From positions 255,001 to 319,000 of the forward strand of contig JAJGOT010000492.1 of NCBI GenBank assembly GCA_022457155.1: a DNA stretch of 64,000 nucleotides, written 5' to 3'. The notes under the pieces were generated by a model, which searched no databases, was not told where the DNA came from, and worked only from the letters and a program-made list of their open reading frames with translations. A program made the translations under genes and the position numbers. This document shows, piece by piece, positions 10,530 to 23,324 of this stretch (position 1 is its first letter; every line of letters begins with the position of its first letter). This DNA comes from Cladopsammia gracilis. Taxonomy: Eukaryota; Cnidaria; Anthozoa; Scleractinia; Dendrophylliidae.

Positions 10530-11737
10530 TTCCAAGAGGGCACGGTAACGAATCCTGCAATCTGATTGGTTCTTAGCGCGGTCCGGATTTTCCCGTATCT
10601 CTGCCCACGGGCACGGTAACGCTTTCGTGAGTGATGTGACTCCGTTGTTTTAAGCTTGTAAGCCCTGGTTTTATTGAATTTTCTCGTTAATTATGGACCC
10701 AGACGAAAGCTACGAAAGTGAATTTTATTGGCCAGATAAAATATTTAACGACACAAATGAAGAAAACAATAAAGAAAACCAGCAAAGTTTCACCATGATG
10801 GCTGATCGGTCGACTGACATACAAAGATCCGAAAACACGCTAAAGACGAAATATCAAAAAGACTCAATGAAGAAAGAGAGATTAAACTACTGGGTGGAAG
10901 GAGAAATCAGCCGTAAACTTAAAGGTCAATGTTATTCCTAAAAAAAGGCGAGTACAAGTTTGGATTTTATGATTTGTTGATTTCTTAGTTCGTTCAGCGT
11001 TTGTTGTTTTTTTTTACAAAGCGGCTTTTGGCTTAAAAAATAAGCTTAGTGTAATTACACAATCTTGCGCTTGTTTACAAAGTTTTTGACTCTATTTGAT
11101 TCAAGTGCTCTTATTTTTCCCTTTCTTTTTTCTTCTAATCGAGATTCTGTTAATTTTCATTAAAAAGTCTTGCTTAAATTTTTCATTTGATTCTAGTTTT
11201 GTACTAGCTTGTTGTCAATATAAATTTTAATAAACGCAATTTCGCGATTGGACTTTCACTACATTGCTCGGTTTAAATGATTTTATTTCGCAGTTGTTAC
11301 CTTCTTTTATCTAAATTCTGTAAGTTTTCATTCAAGAAAATATGATTTTTAAATTAGAATAGCTCAGTTTAAGCTTTCGCACTGAAACAAAAATTTGAAA
11401 AGTTTTTAAAGTTAATCTTCAGCTTTCCACGGCTTCAGCTTTCCACGGCTTCGCTGTGGGCAAGAACATTTCTCTATCTTCACCAGAAGCAAACACAACA
11501 GCCGTTTATTCTACCGAGAGACATCAACTAATAGAAATGAGTTCACTTTGCAAAGTAAGTTCTTTTGTTTATGAATGAAAAAGTTGTGAAGATTACCGAG
11601 TTAATTTAGGTTTTGCACGCGTTGTGTCAGTTTTGCTTGACGCGGCGCGTAAAGACATGATTTCTTGGAAAGCTGTACAAGTGTATCACGATTTTCTCGG
11701 CAAATCGCAGAATTGAAGTAGGAAAAAAATAAATAAG
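10530..11737 (+). other. Unassigned region with one exon-like ORF (10693-10941)
   Basis: The section at 10545-10630 holds two GGGCACGGTAACG sequences in a GC-rich context. A + frame then opens at 10693 (MDPDESYESEFYWPDKIFND...) and runs 82 codons of acidic then lysine-rich sequence with no match I can name. About 11413-11447 contains a doubled CAGCTTTCCACGGCTT, and AATGAGTTCACTTTGCAAAG|TAAGTT near 11535 resembles a donor site. It may be a decayed DNA transposon or an unknown gene. I cannot choose. Confidence 0.3.
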
Positions 11738-11882
11738 TTATTTACCGGCCTTGGTCGGTCCGTATAGGAAAAAACTGTGCCCTCGGTCTTGAGTACGGCC
11801 CTCGGCCTGCGGCCTCGGGCCGTACTCAAGACCTCGGGCACAGTTTTTTCCTATACGGACCTCCCGGCCGGCAAATAACATA
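11738..11882. mobile_element. Palindromic MITE
   Basis: Long inverted arms meet at a GGCCTGCGGCC centre: GGTCCGTATAGGAAAAAACT on the left and its complement on the right, continuing through GTGCCCTCGGTCTTGAGTAC. Outer flanks TTATTTACCGGCC / GGCCGGCAAATAA extend the pairing. Confidence 0.85.
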
Positions 11883-14059
11883 TATGTATTGCTACAATGT
11901 CGTTGTATATTAAACAACAATGTATAAAAATAAACTGTAACTATTTATTTAACTGATTTGTTGGCAATGTGTTTATGGTAAATGGTTGATAGACTATGTT
12001 GTAGTGTACTAGCAGTAATTTATCAGTAACATTACTCTTACAATAGTAACAGCGTTATTGAATATATAGGCTATAAATCAGATAAAATGAATCAGATGTT
12101 TATATATTTTGTTGAGCGATCACTGAGAACGACATCATCAATCAACGACTTAAGTCTTGGTTCCCTTCGCAGTTGTGCAATTCAAAGTTGAGTATATATC
12201 TTGCATCACAGTGACTTCTTTGAACTCAGAAGTCAATCAGCAGTATACTGGATAAAATTTTGGTTTGTTTGACACAAATCAGCAACAGGGTCGACAGACT
12301 CGATCCAAACACCACACGCAAACAGATCAGAATCTCAACTGAAATAACTTAAAACCCAGTCGAAAACAACAGGATCTTTTCTCCTCAAAAACGCAGATCA
12401 TCATCATCTGAAAAAATTACTGCGTTTTGTTCCATTTTCTGTTATTTCAAGGATTAGACGGCCAGTTAAAAGGAAACTGTTTGTGAAATATCAAATGGTG
12501 AGTAACTGGTTCCTCTTTTCTTCAGTGAGGCTGTTTTGTTTCGATCGGAAATACCGATCATTTCGAGGATTGCAGTACTCTCTGATATAAATCATTTGTA
12601 TTAATCTTTGGAAAACTTCGGATCCAAACTATAAAAATCGTACGGTTAAAGAAAACGCCTGGACAGCAGTGGCTGAGGAAGTCAGTAGCGACAGTGGCCG
12701 AGTAAAACGTAGTAGTACGTAGTACGGCCAGCAGCTCCAATGTCAACCATGGTAAATCGGTATCGGGCATCGCGGCAAGCAAGCAAAACAATGCTATGGG
12801 TGCCTTAATTACAGACATAAGAACAATAAATAATTGCACGATACTGTTCTACCACATTTTTGTTAAAAATATATTTAAAGTAAAAAATAATGTGTACCTC
12901 TGTTCCCTATCTGAAACCTGCCTCCATTTCCACCCTTTTTAAACAAGAAAAAAAGCCTTTACCTATTTCGTAGGCAAATGGGAGTACATCTACCTTTGCA
13001 ATAGAAATACGTCGATTCAGCCCCTCGGGGGAACACTGCATGACCAGGTGTTAAAGTAACTCTTTGTTGAGGATACCTACTTCACTCGATAGTGCTTTAC
13101 AGAAGGGTCCTACTGTTACGTTACAAATAATAATACTAATACATAAGATATACCAGAAAAAGAAAACTAAAACAAAAACAACATGTTAAATATATTACAA
13201 ATCTATAACTAAAATATTCTAATTAACAGCAACTTGCCCTCTAAATTCATAAATGTTACAATCTAGTGTTTCCATCTCTATGTATGTCCCCACAGCACAT
13301 TGGGAAATTCCAAACTATCCAACATTCGTCTGCAATTTTTTCCACTCTTCAGGTGTAGAAGGACTTTGAATGTAGTGTTGCAGTGCAAACCACTGACAGT
13401 GCATCACATCAGTTTCAGCAATAATGTTGCTCATGGTTTCAAGCCCAAGACGGAAACTGAAGGGCACTTTGGAAAAATCTCCAATGATTAATTATTCATC
13501 TGGAATCAAAATTGAAGCTAACCCTGGGTTAGCTTAACCACGCTTTGAACAACCCGGTCATGGTCTGCTAAGAGTCACCAGTGGCCAAGTGGCGCAGTGT
13601 CACAACTAGTCGCTGACACTAGCACTTATCGGCTCGATTTCTTCGTCAGCGTCGGGCTCACGACAGAAAGAAGGTGGTCGAACCGTTTCGGGGTCATTCT
13701 GAAGTACTTGTAAAAGGACTCAGGATCACTTTCTTTCATCTCTTGTACAAGCATGTGATACTCACCAAGAAATAATCGAGTTTGAAAAAAATTTCACGTA
13801 TCCAGTACTCTTTTTGATATTTTTGCCTTCTCTTCCTTCTTTGTCGCAGGTAGAGGAGAAGAAGAAAAAACGCTTCTTGACTGCCGCTGCCAGTTTGTTT
13901 TCTTGGCTGGGCGGTCAAGTTAAAAATTTCCCGCCCTATTTCACTTAAGCCCAGGCTCCAAGGAGCTTGAAACGTAAAATCGTTCGTAAACTCACGTAAA
14001 AAGCCAATGCAACTTATTCGATTTTACGCGACAGTGGAAACTGTCCTTATTTAGTGGGA
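11883..14059. other. Unassigned DNA
   Basis: About 2.2 kb in which I see no supported gene, RNA or clear repeat. Short frames (12558-12839 minus, 13300-13491 plus, 13736-13918 minus) lack recognisable domains. Confidence 0.45.
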
Positions 14060-14089
14060 GACTGCTACATTTCTTGACACTGAAATAAA

Positions 14090-14145
<56 letters not shown>
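14060..14145 (+). repeat. (ATT)n microsatellite after a retroelement-like 3' tail
   Basis: ACACTGAAATAAAG followed by about 18 ATT units resembles the 3' end of a CR1/L2-like non-LTR element. Not enough upstream sequence survives to show RT coding. The minus-strand poly-asparagine frame is an artefact of the repeat. Confidence 0.8.
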
Positions 14146-14146
<1 letters not shown>

Positions 14147-15004
14147 TACGCCACAGTGGAAATCCACCTTAATGCAAGCGATCTCGTGACTGCAATTACC
14201 CAAATCTCCTTGCGCGCTTCCTTTTTTGTTCCCTGAGCCGCGATCTTTTTGGCCAGCCGCTTGCTGAAGAGTTACCAGATACCACTTTGCGCGCCCAGTT
14301 TCTCCAAATCGGCATCGTTTCGCATAATAAAATTTCTTTTTACTTATCTTTGCGGGGGGTGATAGGTGCCTTCTCGGATTTGGCGTCTGGGCCAAACCAT
14401 GCGGGGGCAATTATGTAATGTTAACACGCCTAATTGCTGGCGAGCCTTAGCGAGACAGCACACTATTTGAGAGAAAGGGGTGAAAATTCTCGATTTTTTG
14501 GATGTCGGAATTAGTGACGCGAGGGCTACGTCACGAATGTCAATTATCAATCAGATAAGTAGACGCCTTGCGAAATTCAGGAACAATTATTTAATGACGT
14601 ATGCTTGACATCATAAATGAAAAGTAGTTGGATCTTGAGCGTTAGCGATTAGTTTTTTAATTATCCGGGATATCCACGCTTGCGATGATTGCACATGAAA
14701 AGATATATCAGATCAGAGTTAGAGTAATTTTCCGGAGTTCGAGTTGATTTCCAGCGAGCTATTCCAGCGAGGAAGGCAGGAAATTCATATATGAAAATCG
14801 CTTTCTTTCAAGACATGCGCACTGGCTTTTATGTGACGTCACAATCATTATTGACAAGTTCGCGTTCGCGTTGGTCGTTGCATGCGGCTTTGGTTACTTT
14901 TAGGGGTGCCGCGCTATATAGTGAAAAACAACTGTATTAGCGCGCGCTAAAATAGCGAATTATTAAACGTCGCGATCACATGGCGAATAAAATTGTCGTT
15001 TTGA
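14146..15004. other. Unassigned DNA next to the truncated BEL element
   Basis: No supported gene. The 14910-14965 stretch (GCGCTATATAG, then GCGCGCTAAAATAGCG) has a TATA-like look but leads into antisense BEL sequence. Confidence 0.4.
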
Positions 15005-16164
15005 GAGAAAACGATGAATATTATGGAACAATGTACGCGGTTCTTGTCATCAACCAAACGGAGATAGGAACACTGCCCGTAGCCATTCTGACAAGCATCC
15101 GAGAAGTGGTGCAGCTCTACGTTCCTAAACTTCGTCGAATTCCTGGGGCTTATGGCATCTTGCTATCCGGAGACTTTCTAAAATGGGAAGTTCAGCTCTC
15201 CATTTCTCCTACTGAGGTCTTAAGCCGTCAGGAATTTCGTCATCCCAGCTAACACCGTCACGGCACAGTTCTTGTAGGATGCGCTTGCCCACCAAAATGA
15301 ATGGAGCAACCAAACCAAGGGGGTCAAACACTGAGCTAACTGTTAAAAGGATTCCTCTTCTTGATAGGGGTTTATCTTGCATGACGATTCTGAACTGGAG
15401 TGCGTCGGATTCTATACACCAATGAACGCCCAGAGCACGTTCTATGGCGGTGTTGTCACTAACAAGGTGGCGATCTTTTGTGTCTTCGCTCGATCTTCTC
15501 GTGGAACAGAACTAATGGCCTCTTTGTTGTTCGAAGTAAACTTGTACAGTCGAAAGCCTCCTTTTTGACATAGGGACTTGGTGTTCTTGATTAATTCTTT
15601 GGCCTGTTCAACGGATCGTACCGATTTCAGTCCATCGTCTACATAGAAGTTTCTTCTCACGAAGTCTGCTGCTTCCTTGCCACAGGATTCTTCATACTGG
15701 TCTGCAGTAGTTTTAAGGGCAAAGTTGGCGCATCCCGGCGATGATTCGTTCCTGTCGAAATCTGCAGAGAACGCCAGTCAGATAATTCGTCAGATCTGGT
15801 CCCTGGAGTAGCTGTTGGTTCAGGGATTGGCCATCACATACAGCACTACAGTCGAACTCGACTCTATAATCTTTCCTGGTTTCTTCTTATGGTACACTCC
15901 GTGATGTGGGATGTACCACACTTGTTTGTTCTTTGTGAATGTTTCGTCAACCGGGACCCTCTCTGCATAACCACTGCATATGATGTCCTGCATGAAGCAG
16001 CTGTAATCCTTTCGAAACTGGTCATCACTTGTTAGTCTTCGTTTCAGCTTCATAAGGCGACTCATGGCCAGTTCCTTGCTATTTGGTAGCTCCACGTTTT
16101 CGCTTTCCATAGGCAGAGGCATCTCATAGTGGCCGTCCTCCAGGTGATGAACACCTTCATGCAC
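15005..16164 (-). pseudogene. BEL/Pao reverse transcriptase and partial RNase H (element I)
   Basis: The 15820-16164 frame carries the N-terminal RT region ([16 protein letters not shown]). The stretch at 15442-15660 carries the catalytic FYVDDGL box. The frame from about 15440 to 15250 holds VFDPLGLVAPF, typical of the Pao RT C-terminus. At about 15130-15020 LHHFSDAC marks the first acidic residue of RNase H. The sequence between the RT blocks is broken, so the polymerase is non-functional. Confidence 0.85.
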
Positions 16165-16439
16165 TATCGTTTAGTATTTTCGGTCTTCAATGGACAGAGG
16201 ATTCTCATCAGCTTGTCGTTCGTTGAAATCGAGAGTAAACATTCTGGACACGTCGCTTGGACTGAACATTTCTTTCACGTGCGTCTTGAACGCGAAGTGA
16301 CACATCTTTCTGTCTGACGTCGCTTGGACTTCGCAGGTTACGATACGATTGCATGAAATGTCACTCCTGGTTTCAACATCTTCCTTCTCTGACCATCTTA
16401 CAGCACCAATGATTCCCCATCCAAGGGCAGTTCTCTTTT

Positions 16440-17180
16440 TTAGGGGTCATCTCCTTCTCCTGGAATCACTTCTAGCGATTTAATTGCACGGGAACAGTTA
16501 AGACCAACAAGTAGGCCGACTTCTACGTCTTCGTTTAAGGGCATGATCTTCTCTGAAATTCTCTGAAGGTGTGGCCAGTTAAGAGCAGATTCAGGTCTTG
16601 GGATTTGGCTCTTCCTAGCTGGTATAGAAGATCTTGAATAGCTTTTGGGTAGGGGAATTTCGACATCTTCCTTGTAACCTCGGACAACCAGGCCTTCGAC
16701 CCTTCGACTTTTAATCACCTTCTATGCTAGGACTGTTGACAACTTCAGATCGACTTCTGGTCCGTTCACGTCTAATCTTCGGAGAAGATCTTCCTTCACA
16801 AAACAAGCGTCAGATTGTTCATCTAAAAGTGCGTAGGTTAACAACTTGTTGTCGGTATCCTTTCTGTGGTGAAACCATACAGGAACTCTTAAGGAATGCA
16901 TGCAGGACGAATTAACATTCTTCATATCGGAGAGGCTCACATGGTGCGAGGTGGCCTGTGGTGTATCTCCTGAACCACTTTCTTGCTTGTCTTGATTAGG
17001 AACAGGTTCGCTGTGAAGGGATGTCGGATGGAAGCCATTACAGGATTTGCAAACTAGCCTTCTTCGGCAGTTTCGTTTCATGTGTCCCCACTTCAGGCAT
17101 CCAAGACAAAGTGCGTTCGCCTTTATGACATCTCTTCGTTCAGCTAATGACTTCTTCAGGAATTGCTTGCACACATCCAA
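16440..17180 (-). pseudogene. BEL/Pao zinc knuckle and protease region (element I)
   Basis: The frame at 16722-17180 contains a CLGCLKWGHMKRNC zinc knuckle, then a second Cys/His cluster. It continues into YALLDEQSDACFV, the active-site neighbourhood of the DUF1758 retropepsin-like domain in BEL/Pao elements. The frame at 16440-16718 holds the following region, including VGLLVGLNCSRAI, the flap-like end of that domain. Stops separate the frames. Confidence 0.75.
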
Positions 17181-17181
17181 A

Positions 17182-19000
17182 TCATGACGGGTCCTTCTGT
17201 GGTCTTACTGTTGTAACAGGATTGCAGGCAATTCTCGACTCCTTTTGAAGGAAACGACAGAATTCGTAGAATGGAGGATAACAAGTTTCACCATCAGTTA
17301 CATGACTTACATCGCGTGTTTCTTCGCTGTGACGTTGATCTTCGTCCTTATTAGGCCAACGGTCTACTTCACGACTCCAACGATCCATAAGGTAGCGAGG
17401 GAGTTTGCGAACCATCCTTTGATTTTCGTCCGGATCGTTTAGAACCTTGAGGTACCTCACTGTGTTCATGGCTGTCTGGCAGTGAATGAGAAAGTCGGAG
17501 AATTTGCGCAGGCTCGTTCCATCATTCGGGGGAATCTTGGGCCATTCGTTAATTTTCTTTCTATAGGCTTCAGCTACAGGGAAGGGATTTCCATATCGAT
17601 CAGACAGGATCTTCTTCGCCTGTTTATATGCGTCCCCAGTTTCCAACAATAATAAGCCGCTGATTGCTTCCTTTGGTTCTCCGGTGGTGTACTTTTCCAG
17701 ATAGTATAATCTTTGAGACGTCTTTTCGGTCTGTCCTTCTATGATGGTCTCAAAAGATTTAAGCCATACAGGATAGTGCAACAAGTCACCGCTAAAAATT
17801 TCCGGCTCGGGAAGCGGAAGCGTGTCTTGCAGTCTCCGTTGAGACAAGATATCGGCTAATCTAGTGAGTGAGTCTTCGACGGTTGAATTTCGGGGTGAAT
17901 TACTCGTCCATGCATGTTCTCGTTCTTGTCTCGGCTGTGGGTATCCAAATGGTTTGGAGTCACGGAACAGCCGTATCTCGTGAACGGACTGGCTTCAAAC
18001 TCGGGCGCGAACGGATTCAGTGACTTTGGAGTTTGGATCACCGGTTTCTTGTCGGAAGAGTTCAATTGCGAGGGAGTAGTTACCGGCTCGTTCCTTAACA
18101 CAGGGGTACTTTTGTTGTTGGAGTTTTCTTCCAAAGGTTCGTTTATTGATGGTAGATTTGTCTCTACAGTCTAATTTGCAGCGCATTCGCGACAGACGAC
18201 GCCTGTGTTTTGAGATAACTTTCCAGAACGTAGTACTTGTCAATCTCTTCCGGTAAATTTTCTCTTCCAACGAAATTACCGCTCTCATCTTCTTCAGTTT
18301 TCATGACTGCCTCCCTTTCGGCCTTTGCGAGTACCAATTTCTTAGCGAGTTTGAATCTCTTTAGCTCATCTTCGTGCTCTTTTAGGGCAGTTGTTTTTCG
18401 CGATTCGGCGTCCGCAAATTACAGTTCAGTTTTTAGTCTAGCGACATTTGCGGCGATAGCGGTCTTTCTTGTTAGCTTAGACGAAGAAGCGACTGATGAT
18501 CCGTTTGATTTTTGGCTTTGCGAGTCCCGGTTAGAGCGCTTGGAGTTCGAGAGCGTTCGCTTCCGGTTTCGTGTTTGACTTCTATTATTCTTTCGCTAAT
18601 TTTGCGCAATGTTTCTGAATGCTCGCGTTCCAGGGTATCAAATTTTACCATTGCTCCTTTCTTTGCATCGTAATTCTCATGTAGTGCTTCATACAGCCTA
18701 TCGTTAGCGGCATTTAAGATTTCCATCCTCGTTTCCAGAAACGCTCGTTCATTCAGTCTTTAAAATATCTTCGTTCGTCGAGTCCGCTAGGATATTTGTG
18801 AGTTTATTTATTTGCTTTCTCCACGCTCGCTGAGCGCATGAACTTTGGTCTTCGAGTAATTGTACGTAGTAATTCCATCCCTTTTCGGTGTAAGTCTTAA
18901 TTCTAACACTTTGTTTTCCAGAGGAATCTTCGGAGTCGGACATTTTAATTCGCCAAAGTCTATCCGTGTTCCAATAAGCAGTTGGATCGATCTGTTTCAT
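17182..19000 (-). pseudogene. BEL/Pao Gag (element I)
   Basis: The clearest part, 17182-17847, has the DUF1759-type Gag core of BEL/Pao elements: FSGDLLHYPVWLKSFE, then a helix-rich region with RLYYLEKYTTGEPKEAISG and the spacing of that family. Charged, coiled-coil-like N-terminal pieces lie in other frames at 17856-18134, 17995-18288, 18472-18726 and 18749-19000, showing at least three frame breaks. Gag would package the element RNA. As it stands no full-length product can be made. Confidence 0.8.
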
Positions 19001-21311
19001 TCGGAAGGGTTTTTACTGAAACGGGGCGTGCGTTGACATCCGATTCCGTAATGTCTACAAGTGACCAACGCCGCATCGGAGAAATGTTTTTAAATACAGA
19101 AACTCCAAGCATCTATCGATCTATGATATCTTTATTGAACTTGAAATCTCGTAAAAACTGAAAACAATGAGCGAAAATAAAGCTATTACTATAAAATCTA
19201 AACAAATTGAAATGATCTTAACTCGGGCACGTGGGGCGTGTAATCTGAACAATACGAATCTTCTTAAGCGTAACAGATCTGCTTACAATAGATTACAATA
19301 AGCCATTTCGAGATCTAAATAAAAGGAAACAATAAATTTTCGACATACCTCTTTCCCCGGTCTACAACTCAAGTATTTATAACGATCCTTGGTCTATCTT
19401 TCTCTCTACAATCAATAACGTGTCTCTATCTCGTGGTCTCGTGTTCCGAATGAGAGAGATAATGCCGATCACCTTGGGAATGTGACACACAAACAAAGGG
19501 GTATTGATCTGAAATAACTGTGAAGTAAGTGATGGACCATTAGAAAAGTGATTGGGGGGGGGGGGGGGGGGGGGGGCAAAAGCCAAAAAAAAAAATCCCA
19601 GTTAATTATTAAGGAAAAAAAATTCCCACGCATTATCGCCAAAAAAAAAAATATGCCCAAGGACAATTAAAAAATAAACTATTAAAAAATATATATATTC
19701 CAGCCATCTTCATTATTCTCTACGTCCTTCCACGAACTTTTATTCTATCAAACTAGTGGTTCGATATTGGAAGTGAAGTGCTGCCACATTTGGAAGCCTT
19801 TAATTAATTAAGCCATTCACTCCTGCAAGATTTCTCAGTTTTTAAACAAATCAACGCGAATCGAGGAACGACAATAAACCTGGCAATGCGCACAAGAATA
19901 AGAGCGAACATTAAGTCTTGAAAAAACAATATCTCCCCGTCTAGAATAATAAGTGTATATGAAAATTTACGCAGACATTTTGCATCACTTTTAGTTGCGA
20001 TGCCAGGGAAAATTGAGCTGCGAAATGCAAATCTGGTTTTGTTTACAAAAGATCGCTAGCTTTCCAGACCAATTCTTGAAATAACAAACACAGGTAAAAG
20101 GACAGCAAATTTTCTCAGTTTAAAGTTTTATTAAAATTTCTATTAGATTACTCTCAACAGAATACCCGGCCCGTTTCCAACGACATAAATCAAGACTGCT
20201 ACCGCGGTCCGCAGTCCATTATTTACATAACAACTGTAACTGACTCCTCAACGAAACAAAAGTGCTTACATTCACGCACGCAGACGGACGGGTACTTCAC
20301 ATCCCTGATCTCCACAACGAAACAAAAGTGCTTACATTCACGCAGACGGACGGGTGATAGAAATACCCCCCTCCAACAATTACATTCACGCGGAGGGGAC
20401 TGGTTACTGCTAACAAACATCCATCTACCTTTCCATCAGAAATCGCAAGGTCGAGTATCAGAACAGAATTAGGATGGCTGCCCCGTGCGGGCAGCAATTA
20501 ACAGCTTTCCCTTCGCCAGCACTCACTTTCACATTGAAACTTCTAGTTACCTATTTTATTTAACTTGGCTCCATATAGTTATTGGCCAGTCTTCCAAATA
20601 AAATATACACGATCTTATTGCTGTCTTTCGAGAGTTTTGTTTCGCGATACTAGGCATAATATGCACATACACGTAGCTTAGGCTTTCTCGTTTACGGAGA
20701 AGTTTAATCAGAGCAGTCTTGTCTCGTTACCGTGGCAACCAATGATTGAGTTGTTGGGCTTGTTGTTCAAGGCTAGCAAACCTCTCAACGGGATTTTCTC
20801 GGTTTTTACAGGGTAAATATTCACGATTTTTGGTGAAACAGAAGAAACATTCAGTAAGTCTAATCTAGCAAAGCCATAAAAAAATCGGTACATAATTTTC
20901 GACAATTTACTCACTTTTGTTTTTTTTTTTTGTTTATTTTGGTATGTACAAAAAATTGTTGTCTTTTTTTGTGATCGAGAACAAAGAAAATCTTACCAAT
21001 CTGTCATTTTTTTATAAAAATTCACCGTGTGGAATTCGCGCAATAAACATTTTAGTTACCGTAAAAACCGCTTTACTTTGGTGACGTCATCAAAATAAAT
21101 AAACGCGCGCTCGCGCCATTTTCGTGCCCATGCCTCACGCGCCAAAGAACTATATGGAGCCAACTTAACTTGCCTTCTTTGTAAGTTATCATTATATGAT
21201 TATGAATCTGTAATAGAGCCCAAATATTGTAAGTTTCAATATCAATTGTCTTATAATAAACCAAAACTTGGTTTCTACAATGATATTACTTGAATAAATA
21301 AATCGACTTGT
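19001..21311. other. Unassigned DNA with simple repeats
   Basis: The first 450 bp may include the lost 5' LTR of BEL element I, but I found no partner to define it. A run of G lies at about 19553-19577. A 62-65 bp tandem duplication around CGAAACAAAAGTGCTTACAT occurs at about 20251-20355. The rest shows nothing I recognise. Confidence 0.4.
20251..20355. repeat. Two-copy tandem repeat
   Basis: CGAAACAAAAGTGCTTACAT followed by CACGCAGACGGACGGGT occurs twice, once with a 4-bp CACG expansion. Confidence 0.85.
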
Positions 21312-21315
21312 TTAA

Positions 21316-22035
21316 GGTTACAGTGTACCTTCAGATCGAAAATTTATTGAAAATTTTTTTTTGGCGTTAAAATAAAGTTTACAGAATGAACTTTCATCCC
21401 AAAAAAAATTATCGAAAAATAGTGAAAATTGACGGAGAAATGACGGTATAACTTTTGTGGGCGGAGTTTGTTTATTAAGCAAAATGTTTTTTTAAGCGCT
21501 GTTTTCTCAAAGTTAATTTTTCGCTTGTTGGGGACACTTTAAAGAGCTACAACTCAAAGGGAATTTGTTCGATTTTCCTCAAATTTGGACAGAAGCTTGG
21601 CTAACATATAATCAACAAAAACTTGTCAGCAAATTTCTTAATTTCGAAAACTTTTTCAACAAGAGCCATTTCCGTGCGATCATTCCAATTTTTTTTCTCC
21701 CTTGTTCGAAAATATTCTGTAACTTTTCACTGCAATTGAATATGGGAAATCGCCGACACGTTTTTTTTAGCGCTTCGTGTCCGGAAACTCGAGAACAAAT
21801 CAAATTAGCAAAATACAATAATCGCTTTGAGTTATAGCGTTTTAAAGCTGATTCGGACGTTCGAATTTAGACGTCGTAAAAAATTCGACAATTCATTTTA
21901 TTACCAAATGGTTTCCATATTTAGATAGCCAGCTCTATAAGCTTTAATTTGATATCTGGGTTTAGGTATATTAAGTGTAATCTTAAGACGCTAGAGCTGA
22001 TATACTGGAGACACCCCCGAAGGTACACTGTAACC
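21316..22035. mobile_element. Non-autonomous DNA transposon with TTAA duplication
   Basis: Inverted ends GGTTACAGTGTACCTTC / GAAGGTACACTGTAACC are flanked by TTAA at 21312-21315 and 22036-22039. TTAA duplications are typical of piggyBac and Kolobok elements. The 720-bp interior has no transposase; open frames in it look accidental. Confidence 0.85.
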
Positions 22036-22044
22036 TTAACGAGG

Positions 22045-22262
22045 GTGACACTTAACCGTCTCGCGACTGGAAAACCTATGGCCCTCGAATTTTAGGTTGA
22101 ATTGGAATTTAGAAATGTTAGTTTTTGAAGAGGGAGGAAACCCTCTGAGCAAGGATGAGAACTAACAACAAACTCAACCCACATATGACGCGACTCCGGG
22201 AATCGAACCCGGGTCACTTTGGTGGGTGGCGAGCGCTCTTACCACTGAGCCATCCACAGGGG
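22045..22262 (-). mobile_element. tRNA-derived SINE
   Basis: On the minus strand the head reads GATGGCTCAGTGGTAAGAGC (A-box region) and GGTTCGATTCC (B box). The 3' side of the acceptor stem does not pair, and the sequence runs on into an unrelated body ending near 22045. That is the structure of a SINE, not a functional tRNA. Pol III would transcribe it leftwards. It abuts the TTAA site of the element at 21316-22035. Confidence 0.85.
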
Positions 22263-22431
22263 CGGATCCTGGATTTTTTTTAGGAGGGGGTGCACTACTA
22301 AGGAATGTTTTTTTTTTTTTTTTTTCACATTTTTTTTTTGAAGAATACCAGTTGTATTAGAAAACCGCAGGTCATCTCAGGGAGGGGGGGGGGGGCACCC
22401 CCTGCACCCTCCCCCTAGATCCGCTCCTGAT
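22259..22431. mobile_element. Small inverted-end repeat (GGGGCGGATCC type)
   Basis: AGGGGCGGATCCTGGAT on the left and CTAGATCCGCTCCT on the right form imperfect inverted ends around T- and G-rich tracts. It has no coding capacity. Confidence 0.6.
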
Positions 22432-22439
22432 CCCTGCTC

Positions 22440-23049
22440 CCCGGCACTGCACTTTTCGGCCTTGCTTTCTTCATTTTGTAGTAGTTCGTTTTCTATAAGC
22501 TCCATATTTCCCTTTTTTTTTTTATCAAAAACGTCTTTTTGAATGGCACGTGCTGTTGGTTTGTGCGGAATCACCCAAGTGTAGCTCGCGTACTTGGAGT
22601 GTGAACGTTTGAATGACCGAACGTTTTGGTTTCTTTGTTGTCCTGGCAATAAGCGATCGCTACGATCGTTGCGATCGCTGCGATCGCTGAAAAAAATAGT
22701 TAATCAATTGCATACCAACTTGTGCTCGCAAGTAATTTACATCTAGACACGTACACTGTGCGCAGTCATGCCTGAAAATCTATTGTCTCGTCTTTCCAAA
22801 GAAAACCTCAAGTCCACTTGATTTTCAAGTGTACTTTAAGTGCATTTTCAAGTATACTTTAAGTGCACGTTGGTCCCTAGTGTGAACCGGCCTAATATCT
22901 CTGCATGACGTTTTACATTTTAGTACATTTCTTTGCCGTTCCCAGCAAAACAACAACGTCAAATGATCAAATTATAGTTTTGTAGAGAATGTAAACACAC
23001 GATGGTTAATTTTCCTTTCTCTATTCGATGCTCCGTCCCTACGAATGTA
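22440..23049. other. Unassigned DNA with short simple repeats
   Basis: GCGATCGCTACGATCGTTGC and related CGATCG steps lie at about 22653-22688. AAGTGTACTTTAAGTGCA-type units occur at about 22828-22872. No gene is supported. Confidence 0.45.
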
Positions 23050-23054
23050 GCTCC

Positions 23055-23294
23055 TGTCATGAATTTTATCACATTCCTTTTATTTTACAATCGAAAATAC
23101 ATCTTCCAAGGCGCACCGGGCTTCAAAACCGAGCAAATCCATAAATCCGTATAGCAAGAACAACGGGAAAAATACATCAGCAAGAAAAAACAAGTTCAAT
23201 GATCAATGTTCACGTGATCACGTGCATTAAAGCGCGTGATCTGTCCAAAAATGTAACGCTGAAAATGTCACACAAACTAAAATAATCCGTGACA
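23055..23294 (-). repeat. 3' LTR of BEL element II
   Basis: 240 bp, near-identical to 27570-27816. It contains ATGTTCACGTGATCACGTGC, two CACGTG palindromes, where the other LTR has three. Confidence 0.95.
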
Positions 23295-23324
23295 CACTCC
23301 ATCCTTGACCAGTTAAGTTACTGG

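Larger units (their letters stand above)
15005..19000 (-). mobile_element. Decayed BEL/Pao LTR retrotransposon I
   Basis: Reading the minus strand from 19000 down, the order is Gag, zinc knuckle, retropepsin-like region, RT and the start of RNase H. This order is diagnostic of BEL/Pao. The element is broken by frameshifts and stops and is cut off near 15005 inside RNase H, so integrase and the 3' LTR are missing. I could not place a 5' LTR in 19000-19500. The + strand frame at 14980-15252 is antisense to this RNase H and is not a gene. Confidence 0.9.

Noticed and set aside
14051..14410. Minus-strand protein with a long asparagine run
   Set aside because: Translation of the (ATT)n microsatellite.
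14980..15252. A + strand 90-codon frame that looks like a small gene
   Set aside because: The opposite strand encodes BEL/Pao RT and RNase H (LHHFSDAC and neighbours), which explains the open frame.
19553..19577. G-run as a G-quadruplex regulator
   Set aside because: Long G/C homopolymers occur at many repeat ends in this window; nothing links this one to a gene.
22193..22257. Possible tRNA gene on the minus strand
   Set aside because: A and B boxes are good but the acceptor stem does not close; it is a SINE head.
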